Shown here one piece after another: positions 1 through 7,090 of a stretch of 25,568 bases of DNA (position 1 is the stretch's first letter; every line of letters begins with the position of its first letter). Position numbers and translations under genes: made by a program. Source of the stretch: Christensenella sp. UBA1259 (GTDB lineage Bacteria; Bacillota; Clostridia; Christensenellales; Borkfalkiaceae); NCBI GenBank assembly GCA_002308755.1, contig DBVR01000035.1, positions 1 to 25,568 on the forward strand, given 5' to 3'. The notes under the pieces are model-generated. The model searched no databases, was not told the DNA's origin, and was given only the letters and a program-made list of their open reading frames with translations.

Positions 1-67
1 CGGCAAAGCCCTTGGCTTTGCCGCGTAATCGTTTCTTAAACGACGAAAGCGGAGACTACGTCCCCGC
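1..67 (-). other. Three tandem hairpins downstream of rpmF
   Basis: Three inverted repeats follow one another, each separated by 5 nt: 49-67 (8-bp stem on the minus-strand RNA including one G-U pair, loop GUA), 29-43 (perfect 6-bp stem, loop AAG) and 1-23 (perfect 10-bp stem, loop AAG). They lie 35 nt after the rpmF stop. The last one could be the terminator of the DUF177-rpmF unit, but any T-tract would fall beyond the window edge. They could equally be a structured leader for the next gene. No convincing gene lies in 1-101. Confidence 0.5.
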
Positions 68-101
68 CCTTAACTTCATACGACGATAAAAGGAAAACTT
101 A

Positions 102-299
102 TCAGTTATCCTTTTTTTCTTTCTTGGAAGTATCTATTACCTGTACTCCGTCGTAATACCCGCATTTTTTGCAGACTCTGTGCTGCGCTTTAAGTTCGTG
201 GCACTGCGGGCATTCCACGAGATTAGGCGCGTCTATTTTCCACTGCGCGTACCTCGTGTTGGTCCTCTGTTTAGAAGTCTTACTTTTCTGTACCGCCAT
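102..299 (-). CDS. rpmF: 50S ribosomal protein L32
   Basis: This 65-residue protein is ribosomal protein L32, a small component of the large ribosomal subunit. The N-terminus (MAVQKSKTSKQRTNTRYAQW) is the classic L32 start. A zinc-ribbon follows, with Cys30/Cys33 and Cys43/Cys46, so this is the zinc-binding (C+) form. Length and composition are normal. A GGAAGG Shine-Dalgarno precedes the ATG. The gene starts two bases after the stop of the DUF177 gene and is almost certainly co-transcribed with it from the promoter at 780-808. The DUF177-rpmF pairing is widespread in bacteria. Nothing unusual is seen in the protein itself. Confidence 0.97.
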   Translation of the reverse strand: MAVQKSKTSKQRTNTRYAQWKIDAPNLVECPQCHELKAQHRVCKKCGYYDGVQVIDTSKKEKKDN

Positions 300-301
300 T
301 T

Positions 302-751
302 TTATTTACCTTCCTTTATACATTTGCAATCCCCGTCGTTTAAGTTCTCGCCGCAAACGGGACACAGCCCTTTGCAGTCTTCCCTGCACAAAAAACTTAC
401 GGGAATATTTAAAACTATCGTTTCGTCCACTATTTTCGCAAGGTCTATTCTGTCGTTTACGACCCTGTACGGACCTTCCGCCTCGCCGTCGCAAAGTTCG
501 TTTATATCGACAACGAATACTTTTTCCGTTTCCGCAAGACAACGCGTGCAACAGCCTTTTACGGTGAAAACCACTTCGCCTTCTATCACCGCGGAGCCTT
601 TATCGGTAAGCGTTACCTTGCCTTCCGTCTTCACGGGGAGAACGAGTTCAGCGTTCGGGATACCGATATCCGCCGTCTCGGGGTAATACTCGAAATAAAA
701 AGTTTCTTCCGTTTTGCCCTTGCGGTAAAGGCTTGCAAGGTCTAAAATCAT
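302..751 (-). CDS. DUF177 / YceD (YlbN) family protein
   Basis: This 149-residue protein belongs to the DUF177 family (YceD in E. coli, YlbN in B. subtilis), which is encoded next to rpmF in very many bacteria and has been linked to 23S rRNA or large-subunit maturation. It is rich in cysteine: Cys67, Cys68 and Cys71 in the middle, then Cys122, Cys126, Cys130, Cys133, Cys142 and Cys144. The Cys130-Pro-Val-Cys133 segment and the C-terminal cysteines are typical of the Firmicutes form and suggest metal binding. An AGGGGA ribosome site precedes the ATG. A consensus promoter (780-808) sits in the 80-bp gap to ackA, so the DUF177-rpmF pair is expressed separately from pta-ackA. The molecular function is inferred from family and context only. 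Confidence 0.9.
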   Translation of the reverse strand: MILDLASLYRKGKTEETFYFEYYPETADIGIPNAELVLPVKTEGKVTLTDKGSAVIEGEVVFTVKGCCTRCLAETEKVFVVDINELCDGEAEGPYRVVNDRIDLAKIVDETIVLNIPVSFLCREDCKGLCPVCGENLNDGDCKCIKEGK

Positions 752-779
752 AATTTCCCCTTCTTACCCAAGCCAAATA

Positions 780-808
780 AGTATATACTATTTGCGTGGC
801 GTTGTCAA
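780..808 (-). promoter_or_regulatory. Vegetative promoter for DUF177-rpmF
   Basis: A perfect -35 box TTGACA (803-808) is separated by 17 nt from a -10 box TATACT (780-785). The predicted start is about 20 nt upstream of the DUF177 ATG at 751. This is near-consensus sigma-A sequence, in keeping with strong ribosomal-protein expression. Confidence 0.85.
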
Positions 809-831
809 CTTTTTTTATTAAATTTTAAAAT

Positions 832-2028
832 TTACCTTCCTTTAACCAAAGCCTTCGTTTCTCTCGCGATGGAAAGTTCTTCGTTGGTGGGAAGAACGAG
901 TATCTTTACCTTGGAATTTTCGGCGTTTATTTCCGCTACGCCCGAAGAATATTCCTTATTCTTCTTTTCGTCGAGCACCGCCCCGCAAAATCCCATATCT
1001 TCCATAACGAGTCCGCGGATAAGCGGCGAGTGTTCGCCGATACCGCCGGTAAACACTATCGCGTCCGCCCCGCCTAATACCGCAAGATAACTGCCGACGT
1101 ATTTTTTGACTCTGTACGCCACCATTTCGATAGCGAGCCTTGCCCTTTCGTCGCCCTTTTCCGCCGCGGCGGTGCAATCTCTCATATCGCTGGAAAAGCC
1201 GCTTATACCCAGCATACCGCACTTTTTATTGAGATAGCACACCACATCTTCGGGCTTTAACCCGACTTTTACACGCAAATAATCCACGGCGGCGGGGTCT
1301 ATATCGCCGCTGCGCGTGCCCATGACCAAGCCTTCGAGCGGCGTAAAGCCCATGGAAGTATCCATACACTTGCCGTCCTTTACCGCCGACACCGAAGAAC
1401 CGTTGCCTAAATGGCAGACGATTATCTTCGAGTTTTTACTGCCGAGAAGTTTTATGGTTTCTTCGCTCACGAATTTGTGCGAAGTGCCGTGAAAACCGTA
1501 TTTTCTTATCTTGTATTTATCGTAAACTTCGTAGGGGATAGCGTACATGTACGCCTTTTTCGGCATAGTGGAGTGGAAAGTCGTGTCGAATACCGCCACC
1601 ATGGGAACGCCGGGCATAACTTCCCTGCAGCTCTTTATGCAGGCGATATTGCCGGGCATATGCAAAGGTCCTAATTCGGCGTTCTTTTCGCATATCCTTA
1701 TTACTTCGTCGTCTATCACCACCGATTCTTTGAAATCTTCGCCCGAGTGAAGAACTCTGTGCCCCACCGCGCCTATTTCTTTCATACTCTTTATCCCGCC
1801 GTTTACGGGATCGGTCATGGCGTCTATAACGAGCTGCATCGCTTCCTTATGCGTCGGCATATCGCGTTTTATCACCGTTTCCTTGCCGTCCGCCGTCTTC
1901 TGCGTCAAAAGTCCGCCGTCGAAGGTTATCCTTTCGCAAAGCCCCTTTAACACGACGCTTTCGTTTTCCATATCGATAAGTTGGTATTTGAGTGAAGAAC
2001 TGCCTGCGTTCACAACTAAAATTTTCAT
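832..2028 (-). CDS. ackA: Acetate kinase
   Basis: Acetate kinase interconverts acetyl phosphate plus ADP with acetate plus ATP, the energy-yielding last step of acetate fermentation in the cytoplasm. The 398-residue length is normal. The acetokinase signatures are present in order: NAGSSSLKY near the N-terminus, VFDTTFHSTMP, FHGTSHKFVS, HLGNGSSVSAV, GTRSGDIDP and FTGGIGEH in the ATPase core. The ATG at 2028 is preceded by AAGGACGG. The gene lies 13 bp after the pta stop, so pta-ackA is an operon carrying the whole acetyl-CoA to acetate route. No unusual residues were noticed. Confidence 0.97.
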   Translation of the reverse strand: MKILVVNAGSSSLKYQLIDMENESVVLKGLCERITFDGGLLTQKTADGKETVIKRDMPTHKEAMQLVIDAMTDPVNGGIKSMKEIGAVGHRVLHSGEDFKESVVIDDEVIRICEKNAELGPLHMPGNIACIKSCREVMPGVPMVAVFDTTFHSTMPKKAYMYAIPYEVYDKYKIRKYGFHGTSHKFVSEETIKLLGSKNSKIIVCHLGNGSSVSAVKDGKCMDTSMGFTPLEGLVMGTRSGDIDPAAVDYLRVKVGLKPEDVVCYLNKKCGMLGISGFSSDMRDCTAAAEKGDERARLAIEMVAYRVKKYVGSYLAVLGGADAIVFTGGIGEHSPLIRGLVMEDMGFCGAVLDEKKNKEYSSGVAEINAENSKVKILVLPTNEELSIARETKALVKGR

Positions 2029-2041
2029 ACTTTTCCGTCCT

Positions 2042-3073
2042 TTACGCCTGAAGCGCCGTTATGGCTACCACCGCTATTATATCTTCTACGTTACAGCCCC
2101 TCGAAAGGTCGTTGATGGGCTTCGCGAATCCCTGACACACCGGACCTAACGCCATATATCCGCCGAATCTCTGCGCTATCTTGTACCCGATATTCCCCGC
2201 GTTTATGTTGGGGAAAATAAACACGTTGGCTTTGCCCGCGACCGAAGAATCGGGCGCTTTTATCGCGCCTACTTCGGGAGCGGTCGCCGCGTCGAACTGG
2301 AATTCGCCGTCGAGTTTAAGGTCGGGCGCAAGGTTCTTCGCGATAGCCGTCGCTTCCTGCATCTTGGGGACCGACTTAAAATACTTGTCGTCGTTGCCGC
2401 TTCCTTTCGTCGAAAAGGAAAGCATGGCGACTCTCGGTTCTATACCCGCTATGTTTTTCGCCGTCTCCGCCGAAGATATCGCTATATCGGCAAGCTGCGC
2501 CGCGTCGGGTTCTATGTTTATGGCGCAGTCGGCGAATACCGCCACGCCGTCGGGATTGTATTCGTGGGCTTTCGGCGCGATCATGATAAAACAACTCGAA
2601 ACGGTGTTTATCCCCGCCGCCGTCTTTATCACCTGCAAACCGGGGCGCAAAGTGTTGGCGGTAGAGTGGCACGCGCCGGAAACCAAACCGTCCACGTCCC
2701 CCGCTTTCAGCATAAGCGCACCGTACATGGTGTAATCTTTCATTATACTCTGTTTTGCGGCGGCAATATCCGCATATTCTAAAAGTCCCGTCTTTTTGTT
2801 TATCTTGCCTTCTCTCGCCTTAAAGAGTATTTCGGCGTATTTATCGGCGTTAGCGTCGGTCTTCGGATCGACGACGTTCACGCCCGTAAGATCTACGTCC
2901 GGATTTGCGGCGAGTATTTCTTCTTTATTCCCTAAAAGGGTAACGCGGGCAAACCCCGCTTTCACCACTTCCGAAGCCGCTTGCACTACTCTTTTGTCTT
3001 CCCCTTCGGGAAGAACTACGTTCTTGTTTTTGGCTTTGGCTTTCTCTATTATAGCGCCCAAAATGTCCGACAT
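2042..3073 (-). CDS. pta: Phosphate acetyltransferase
   Basis: Phosphotransacetylase converts acetyl-CoA and phosphate to acetyl phosphate and CoA, feeding ackA. The protein is about 343 residues, the short single-domain form found in fermentative Firmicutes. Recognisable segments include the N-terminal VVLPEGEDKRVVQAA, the central GLVSGACHSTANTLRPGLQ and a C-terminal GPVCQGFAKPINDLSRG. I place the start at the ATG at 3073 (MSDILGAI) because AAGGAG lies 7 nt upstream and because family members begin here. A longer reading to 3100 has no ribosome site. Transcription probably starts from a TTGGTG-17-TATTAT promoter (3133-3161) that overlaps the palindrome at 3126-3158. Confidence 0.95.
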   Translation of the reverse strand: MSDILGAIIEKAKAKNKNVVLPEGEDKRVVQAASEVVKAGFARVTLLGNKEEILAANPDVDLTGVNVVDPKTDANADKYAEILFKAREGKINKKTGLLEYADIAAAKQSIMKDYTMYGALMLKAGDVDGLVSGACHSTANTLRPGLQVIKTAAGINTVSSCFIMIAPKAHEYNPDGVAVFADCAINIEPDAAQLADIAISSAETAKNIAGIEPRVAMLSFSTKGSGNDDKYFKSVPKMQEATAIAKNLAPDLKLDGEFQFDAATAPEVGAIKAPDSSVAGKANVFIFPNINAGNIGYKIAQRFGGYMALGPVCQGFAKPINDLSRGCNVEDIIAVVAITALQA

Positions 3074-3084
3074 AAAATTTCTCC

Positions 3085-3113
3085 TTGACAAAACCGTCAT
3101 TTTGCTTTATTAT
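3085..3113 (+). promoter_or_regulatory. Candidate promoter for tmcAL
   Basis: TTGACA (3085-3090) and TATTAT (3108-3113) are separated by 17 nt on the plus strand. Transcription would start near 3120, so the palindrome at 3126-3158 would lie immediately downstream, where a bound repressor could block elongation. The -35 box shares bases with the pta ribosome binding site on the other strand. Confidence 0.6.
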
Positions 3114-3125
3114 TTACCGAAAAAA

Positions 3126-3158
3126 GTGTAAAATAATATTGACTATAATATTTTACAC
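3126..3158. promoter_or_regulatory. 33-bp palindromic operator candidate in the pta/tmcAL divergent region
   Basis: Perfect 10-bp arms GTGTAAAATA and TATTTTACAC flank 13 bp, with partial symmetry continuing inwards. The palindrome covers the -10 box and spacer of a minus-strand promoter for pta (CACCAA at 3156-3161 and ATAATA at 3133-3138, 17 nt apart as read on the plus strand). It also lies just downstream of the predicted tmcAL start point. This is the position expected for a repressor controlling both directions. I do not recognise the operator family. Confidence 0.55.
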
Positions 3159-3205
3159 CAAATAAACGAAAAAGTAAATTATTGAATTAAGGTTTTTTAA
3201 GGATT

Positions 3206-4378
3206 ATGAAAATTTGCGCCGTCGTCGCCGAGTATAACCCCCTGCACCTTGGGCATATAAAGCATATCGACTATATCAAGCGTTCTCTCGGAGCGGAAAA
3301 TCTCATAGTTATAATGAGCGGAAACTTCACCCAAAGGGGCGAACCCGCCATTTTAAATAAGTTCAAACGCGCGAAAGCGGCGGTGACGGCAGGGGCGGAC
3401 GTCGTTATCGAACTGCCGTCGGTCTTCGCTACCGCGGGGGCGGAAGTGTTCGCGAAAGGCGCTGTTAAGATTCTCGACGGATTAAATATCGTAGACGGCT
3501 TGTGTTTCGGGGCGGAAAGCGGGGAAAAGGAAGATTTTATCTCTCTTGCCGCCGCGCTGTCCGACGAAAGTAAGGAATTCAAAAAAGTTTTAAAAGACTA
3601 TCTCGAACAGGGCTATTCGCTCGCTAAATCCCGATTTCTCGCGGTAAAAGATATAAAACGGGAAAACTTCGACGAAGACCTTATTTTAAAGCCCAACAAC
3701 ATTTTGGGGATAGAATACACCAAAGCCCTGATAAACTTAAATAGCGGTATCGGTATCTACCCCATGAAACGGGAAGAAGGACACGGGGACGTTACCCTCA
3801 AAAAGGGAGTTACGAGCGCGCTTAGTATCCGTCAGGCAATAAAGAGCGGCAATCTTAAAAAGACCAAAAAGAGTCTGCCGAAATATTCTTACGCCGACCT
3901 TAAATCTTTTCCGCACGACTTCGACAAGATGATACTTTCCGCGCTGTACCGCGCGGACGAAAAATTCCTTGCGGAACTTCCCGACTGCACCGAAGGGTTG
4001 GAACACAGGATAAAGGCGCTTTTAAAAGACAATTACACCGTCGAATCGCTGGTCAAAAAGGTATCCACCAAAAGGTACACGGAATCGAGAATACGGCGGA
4101 TATTCGTTGCAAACCTTTTGGGCATAACCAAAAGTTTTCAGGACGAGTGTTTAAAAGAACCGCTTTACGCCAAGGTTTTGGCGGTGAACTCTTCAAAAAA
4201 AGATCTCATCTCTTTGATGGACGAAAGAAGTTCTATCCCCGTCGTTACGAGAAAGAGTCAGGCGGCGGAACTTAAAAAGACGGCGGAAAAGTGCTACGGG
4301 ATAGATTCCCTTGCCTGCGATATATACGACCTTGCGACGGGCGAATCGGAAAATCACAACCGCATGCTGGTTTTGTAG
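3206..4378 (+). CDS. tmcAL: tRNA(Met) cytidine acetate ligase
   Basis: This 390-residue protein is the TmcAL/YlbM family enzyme that makes N4-acetylcytidine at the wobble position of elongator tRNA-Met. It activates free acetate with ATP to acetyl-adenylate. The nucleotidyltransferase fold is clear: EYNPLHLGH at residues 9-17 (His14 and His17 form the HxGH motif), then SGNFTQRGEPA near 38-48 and a DVVIELP strand at 65-71. AAGGA precedes the ATG by 5 nt. It is the only plus-strand gene and is divergent from pta-ackA. In B. subtilis ylbM neighbours ylbN (DUF177) and rpmF, so this locus is a version of a conserved neighbourhood with the acetate genes in between. A strong terminator follows. Confidence 0.93.
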   Translation: MKICAVVAEYNPLHLGHIKHIDYIKRSLGAENLIVIMSGNFTQRGEPAILNKFKRAKAAVTAGADVVIELPSVFATAGAEVFAKGAVKILDGLNIVDGLCFGAESGEKEDFISLAAALSDESKEFKKVLKDYLEQGYSLAKSRFLAVKDIKRENFDEDLILKPNNILGIEYTKALINLNSGIGIYPMKREEGHGDVTLKKGVTSALSIRQAIKSGNLKKTKKSLPKYSYADLKSFPHDFDKMILSALYRADEKFLAELPDCTEGLEHRIKALLKDNYTVESLVKKVSTKRYTESRIRRIFVANLLGITKSFQDECLKEPLYAKVLAVNSSKKDLISLMDERSSIPVVTRKSQAAELKKTAEKCYGIDSLACDIYDLATGESENHNRMLVL

Positions 4379-4399
4379 CGTAACTTTTATTAAAAATCA

Positions 4400-4431
4400 A
4401 AAAAGCGTTTGCCTTTCGGCAAACGCTTTTT
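4400..4431. terminator. Bidirectional intrinsic terminator
   Basis: A perfect 14-bp stem (4400-4413 with 4418-4431) closes a TTTC loop and has A-rich and T-rich flanks, so it can terminate both tmcAL on the plus strand and the convergent DUF1846 operon on the minus strand. Confidence 0.9.
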
Positions 4432-4472
4432 GGTTTTTATATCGTATTTCTCGCAGACTCTTCTGAAAAACG

Positions 4473-5960
4473 CTAATTTATACTTAAAACGGCGTCTTTT
4501 TTGCGTTTGGGTTCGTAAGTTACCCGTACCCCGAGTTTTTTAAGCGTTTTCACATCGGCGTGAGCGAGTATCACCGTAGAGTGGAACTCCGCGCCCTTCA
4601 ATTTGCCGAGTTGCGCCATGGCGTATTCCGCCGTGGGGTTGGTAAGCGCGCTCACTGCTAAAGATATCAGCGTTTCGTCGGTATGGATACGGGGGTTTAC
4701 GCTGCCCATATAGTTGACTTTTAATTTCTGTATCGGCTCTATCACCGCCGAAGATATCAGCGGTATAGAATCGTCTATGTCCCCGAGAGTTTTAAGGGCG
4801 TTCAAAAGCGTAGCCGAACTCGCGCCCAAAAGATTTCCCGTCTTTCCCGTAACTATCCTGCCGTCGGGAAGTTCCATAGCGGCGCAGGGGCAATCGGTGA
4901 GTTTCTCTTTTTCAAGGGCGGCGACCGCCACTTTCCTGTCGGCGACGGTTATGCCCATTTTTTCCATGAGTATCTCTATCTTGGTTTCGACGCTTTTACT
5001 TATGATGCCTTTCATATAGTCGAGTTGCGCGGCGTAGTAGCGTCTTATTATCTCCTGCTTGCTGGCTTCCTTACACGCTTCGTCATCTATTATGCAATAC
5101 CCCGCCATATTTACGCCCATATCCGTCGGCGACTTGTACGGCGAATTGCCCATAACCTTTTTCAGCATAGCCGAAAGTACCGGGAATATCTCCACGTCCC
5201 TGTTGTAATTCACCGCCATAGTCCCGTATGCTTCGAGATGGAAGGGGTCTATCATATTGACGTCGTCAAGGTCGGCGGTCGCCGCTTCGTACGCGGCGTT
5301 TACGGGGTGATTAAGGGGTATGTTCCAAATGGGGAAGGTCTCGTACTTTGCGTAACCCGCCTTTATACCGCGCTTGTTATCGTGATAAAGTTGCGATAAA
5401 CAAGTCGCCATTTTGCCGCTCCCGGGGCCCGGGGCGGTTACCACCACCAAGGGGCGGGTGGTAACGACGTATTCGTTCTTGCCGTAACCGTCTTCGCCGA
5501 CTATCTTTTCGACTTCCGACGGATACCCCGCTATGGGGTAATGGCGGTAAACCTTTACGCCAAGCATTTCAAGACGTTTCTGGAACGCCTGCGCCGACGG
5601 CTGTTCGGCAAAACGGGTAAGCACCACGCTCCCCACGAAAAATCCGCGGCTGCGGAATATATCTATAAGTCTTAAAACTTCTATATCGTAAGTGATACCG
5701 AGATCGCTTCTCGTCTTGTTCTTTTCTATATCGTTGGCGTTTATGACGATAAGTATTTCCGCTTTATCCTTTAACTCCGAAAGCATTTTTATCTTGCTGT
5801 CCGGTTCGAATCCCGGCAGCACTCTCGACGCGTGATAGTCGTCGAAAAGTTTTCCGCCGAATTCGAGATAGAGTTTGTCGCCGAACATAGATATTCTCTC
5901 TAATATCTTCGCCGACTGCATTTCCAGATACTTTTGGTTGTCGAACCCCTGTTTCGTCAT
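4473..5960 (-). CDS. DUF1846 (UPF0371) family protein
   Basis: This protein of about 495 residues belongs to the DUF1846 family, for which structures exist but no settled function. Family features include the N-terminal KYLEMQSAKILERI segment, the LYLEFGGKLFDDYHASRVLPGF block, a glycine-rich PGPGSGK loop at residues 177-183 resembling a nucleotide-binding turn, and conserved Thr/Asp/Pro-rich central segments. I choose the ATG at 5960, 17 bp after the PqqD stop; the reading frame runs open to 6119, but that extension overlaps the PqqD gene in another frame and reads as low-complexity Arg-rich sequence. The ribosome site is weak (AGGCGG). It is the last gene of a three-gene operon with an HPr-kinase-like protein and a PqqD-like protein. 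Function is unknown. Confidence 0.88.
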   Translation of the reverse strand: MTKQGFDNQKYLEMQSAKILERISMFGDKLYLEFGGKLFDDYHASRVLPGFEPDSKIKMLSELKDKAEILIVINANDIEKNKTRSDLGITYDIEVLRLIDIFRSRGFFVGSVVLTRFAEQPSAQAFQKRLEMLGVKVYRHYPIAGYPSEVEKIVGEDGYGKNEYVVTTRPLVVVTAPGPGSGKMATCLSQLYHDNKRGIKAGYAKYETFPIWNIPLNHPVNAAYEAATADLDDVNMIDPFHLEAYGTMAVNYNRDVEIFPVLSAMLKKVMGNSPYKSPTDMGVNMAGYCIIDDEACKEASKQEIIRRYYAAQLDYMKGIISKSVETKIEILMEKMGITVADRKVAVAALEKEKLTDCPCAAMELPDGRIVTGKTGNLLGASSATLLNALKTLGDIDDSIPLISSAVIEPIQKLKVNYMGSVNPRIHTDETLISLAVSALTNPTAEYAMAQLGKLKGAEFHSTVILAHADVKTLKKLGVRVTYEPKRKKDAVLSIN

Positions 5961-5977
5961 AAGTTTACCGCCTGCAT

Positions 5978-6244
5978 TTATTTCAAAAGATTTGCGCTTT
6001 TCAGTTTCTCTATGAACTTCGCGACGTCGGCTTTCGCCGTTTCTTCCGTCACGTCGTATTCTTCGGTGAGTTTTTTGACCGTTTCTTCTTCGGTCGCGCC
6101 TTTTGCAAGTATTTCCCACAAAAACGCGCCCGTTTCGTTGAGATTTATTATCCCGTTGAAATCTTTCACCGCGCCGCCTACCGCGACCACGAGATAATTA
6201 TCCGCCACCTTTCTTAACACAAAACCGTCTTTTATCCTGATCAT
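5978..6244 (-). CDS. PqqD-like RiPP recognition element protein
   Basis: This 88-residue protein matches the PqqD family, a small winged-helix fold that binds leader peptides in RiPP (ribosomally made, modified peptide) pathways. The LNETGAFLWEILAKGATEEETVKKL segment is diagnostic; an N-terminal beta-strand region (GFVLRKVADNYLVVAVGG) precedes it and a C-terminal helix (DVAKFIEKLKSANLL) follows. The Shine-Dalgarno AAGGAGG lies inside the last codons of the kinase gene, so translation of the two is probably coupled. No radical SAM enzyme, precursor peptide or protease gene is visible nearby. The protein may therefore serve an unlinked system or act with the kinase on another substrate. Family assignment is firm; role is open. 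Confidence 0.85.
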   Translation of the reverse strand: MIRIKDGFVLRKVADNYLVVAVGGAVKDFNGIINLNETGAFLWEILAKGATEEETVKKLTEEYDVTEETAKADVAKFIEKLKSANLLK

Positions 6245-6249
6245 ATCTT

Positions 6250-6966
6250 TTATTTCCTCCTTAACACCATAGCGTTATACGAAACTTCCGCCGCCTGCGG
6301 TTCGGTATTGCAGTACAGCCTGAAAAGTTCCGCGTTTTTAAACACCGTGTCTATAATTTTAAGATACTTGTCCATCTCGGGAAGGGCGTCCGGCACGAGA
6401 GTCTGACGGAACACGACGGAAAGCATTTCTTTTGCCGAAATCTTTTCTATGCTGTTTTCCTTTCCCCGCCGCACTTCGCATATCGCCGCGAGTTTCACTT
6501 TTACGTTGCTGCCGAGATTATGCTTGCCGTTCCAAGGCGTGCCGTAAACGAAACACTCCCCGTTTTCCACCCGTATTATGGGCTTATCGTCGTTGATATA
6601 GGTCATCTTGTCTTTTAAAAGCCCTTTCCACAGCGCGGCGTGAGTGGACTTTCCCGTCCCGCTCGGCGCGGCGAAAATATACGCCTTGTTATCCACCGCG
6701 ACGGCGCTGCCGTGAAACAGTATCCCGTCTTTGTTTTTCAGAAGGTAATCGCATATCTTTCTGAACGCGGCAAGTCCTTCGAGATAATATTCGGGGAAAA
6801 TCGCGCCCTGCGCTTTTTCCTTTTCCCCGTCTATATCCGCTTGGGTAACAGATATGACGCACTCGGGTTCGTTTTCTCCCGAATCGATAAAACCTTCACA
6901 GATCTTCGCGAGATATTTGTACTTGGGCGTTATTCCGAAGGTTACGTCGGCTATTTTACAGCGCAA
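6250..6966 (-). CDS. HPr kinase / PEPCK-like P-loop protein
   Basis: This 238-residue protein has the fold signature shared by HPr kinase C-terminal domains and PEP carboxykinases. It shows LFHGSAV (residues 83-89), Walker A PSGTGKSTH (101-109), INDDKPI (124-130, acidic metal-binding candidates Asp126/Asp127) and YGTPWNGKHNLGSN (141-154). It lacks the N-terminal HPr kinase domain, so it is unlikely to be the catabolite-repression enzyme. Homologues are often paired with PqqD-like proteins, and related kinases phosphorylate lasso peptides. The start is a TTG at 6966 with GGGAG upstream and a consensus promoter about 30 bp further up; no in-frame ATG lies near. It is the first gene of the operon with PqqD and DUF1846. 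The substrate is unknown. Confidence 0.82.
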   Translation of the reverse strand: MRCKIADVTFGITPKYKYLAKICEGFIDSGENEPECVISVTQADIDGEKEKAQGAIFPEYYLEGLAAFRKICDYLLKNKDGILFHGSAVAVDNKAYIFAAPSGTGKSTHAALWKGLLKDKMTYINDDKPIIRVENGECFVYGTPWNGKHNLGSNVKVKLAAICEVRRGKENSIEKISAKEMLSVVFRQTLVPDALPEMDKYLKIIDTVFKNAELFRLYCNTEPQAAEVSYNAMVLRRK

Positions 6967-6995
6967 GATATTCTCCCTTTTTCACAATTTACTCT

Positions 6996-7024
6996 ATTGT
7001 ACCAAAGTACAAGCGTTTTGTCAA
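6996..7024 (-). promoter_or_regulatory. Vegetative promoter for the kinase-PqqD-DUF1846 operon
   Basis: TTGACA (7019-7024) and TACAAT (6996-7001) are 17 nt apart. The predicted leader is only about 20 nt and ends at the TTG start codon at 6966. Confidence 0.82.
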
Positions 7025-7061
7025 TTTAAAAAGATTTTTTCCTTATCTTTTTAAAATAATT

Positions 7062-7081
7062 CGCGGGGCTTTCGCCCCGCG
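7062..7081 (-). terminator. Terminator of the NitT/TauT-type ABC operon
   Basis: An 8-bp perfect stem, CGCGGGGC paired with GCCCCGCG, closes a four-base loop (GAAA on the RNA). On the minus strand it is followed by AATTATTTT. It lies 10 nt after the ATPase stop and separates this operon from the kinase promoter. Confidence 0.8.
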
Positions 7082-7090
7082 GTTTATTTT

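Noticed and set aside
56..79. Seven-residue minus-strand ORF downstream of rpmF
   Set aside because: It overlaps a hairpin, has no convincing ribosome site and is too short to support as a gene.
5961..6119. N-terminal extension of the DUF1846 frame
   Set aside because: The Arg-rich 53-residue extension overlaps the PqqD gene in another frame and resembles no family member; the protein homology begins at the ATG at 5960.
6250..6966. Bifunctional HPr kinase/phosphorylase (hprK) of catabolite repression
   Set aside because: The N-terminal domain of HprK is missing, and the protein is paired with a PqqD-like gene instead of the usual hprK neighbours.
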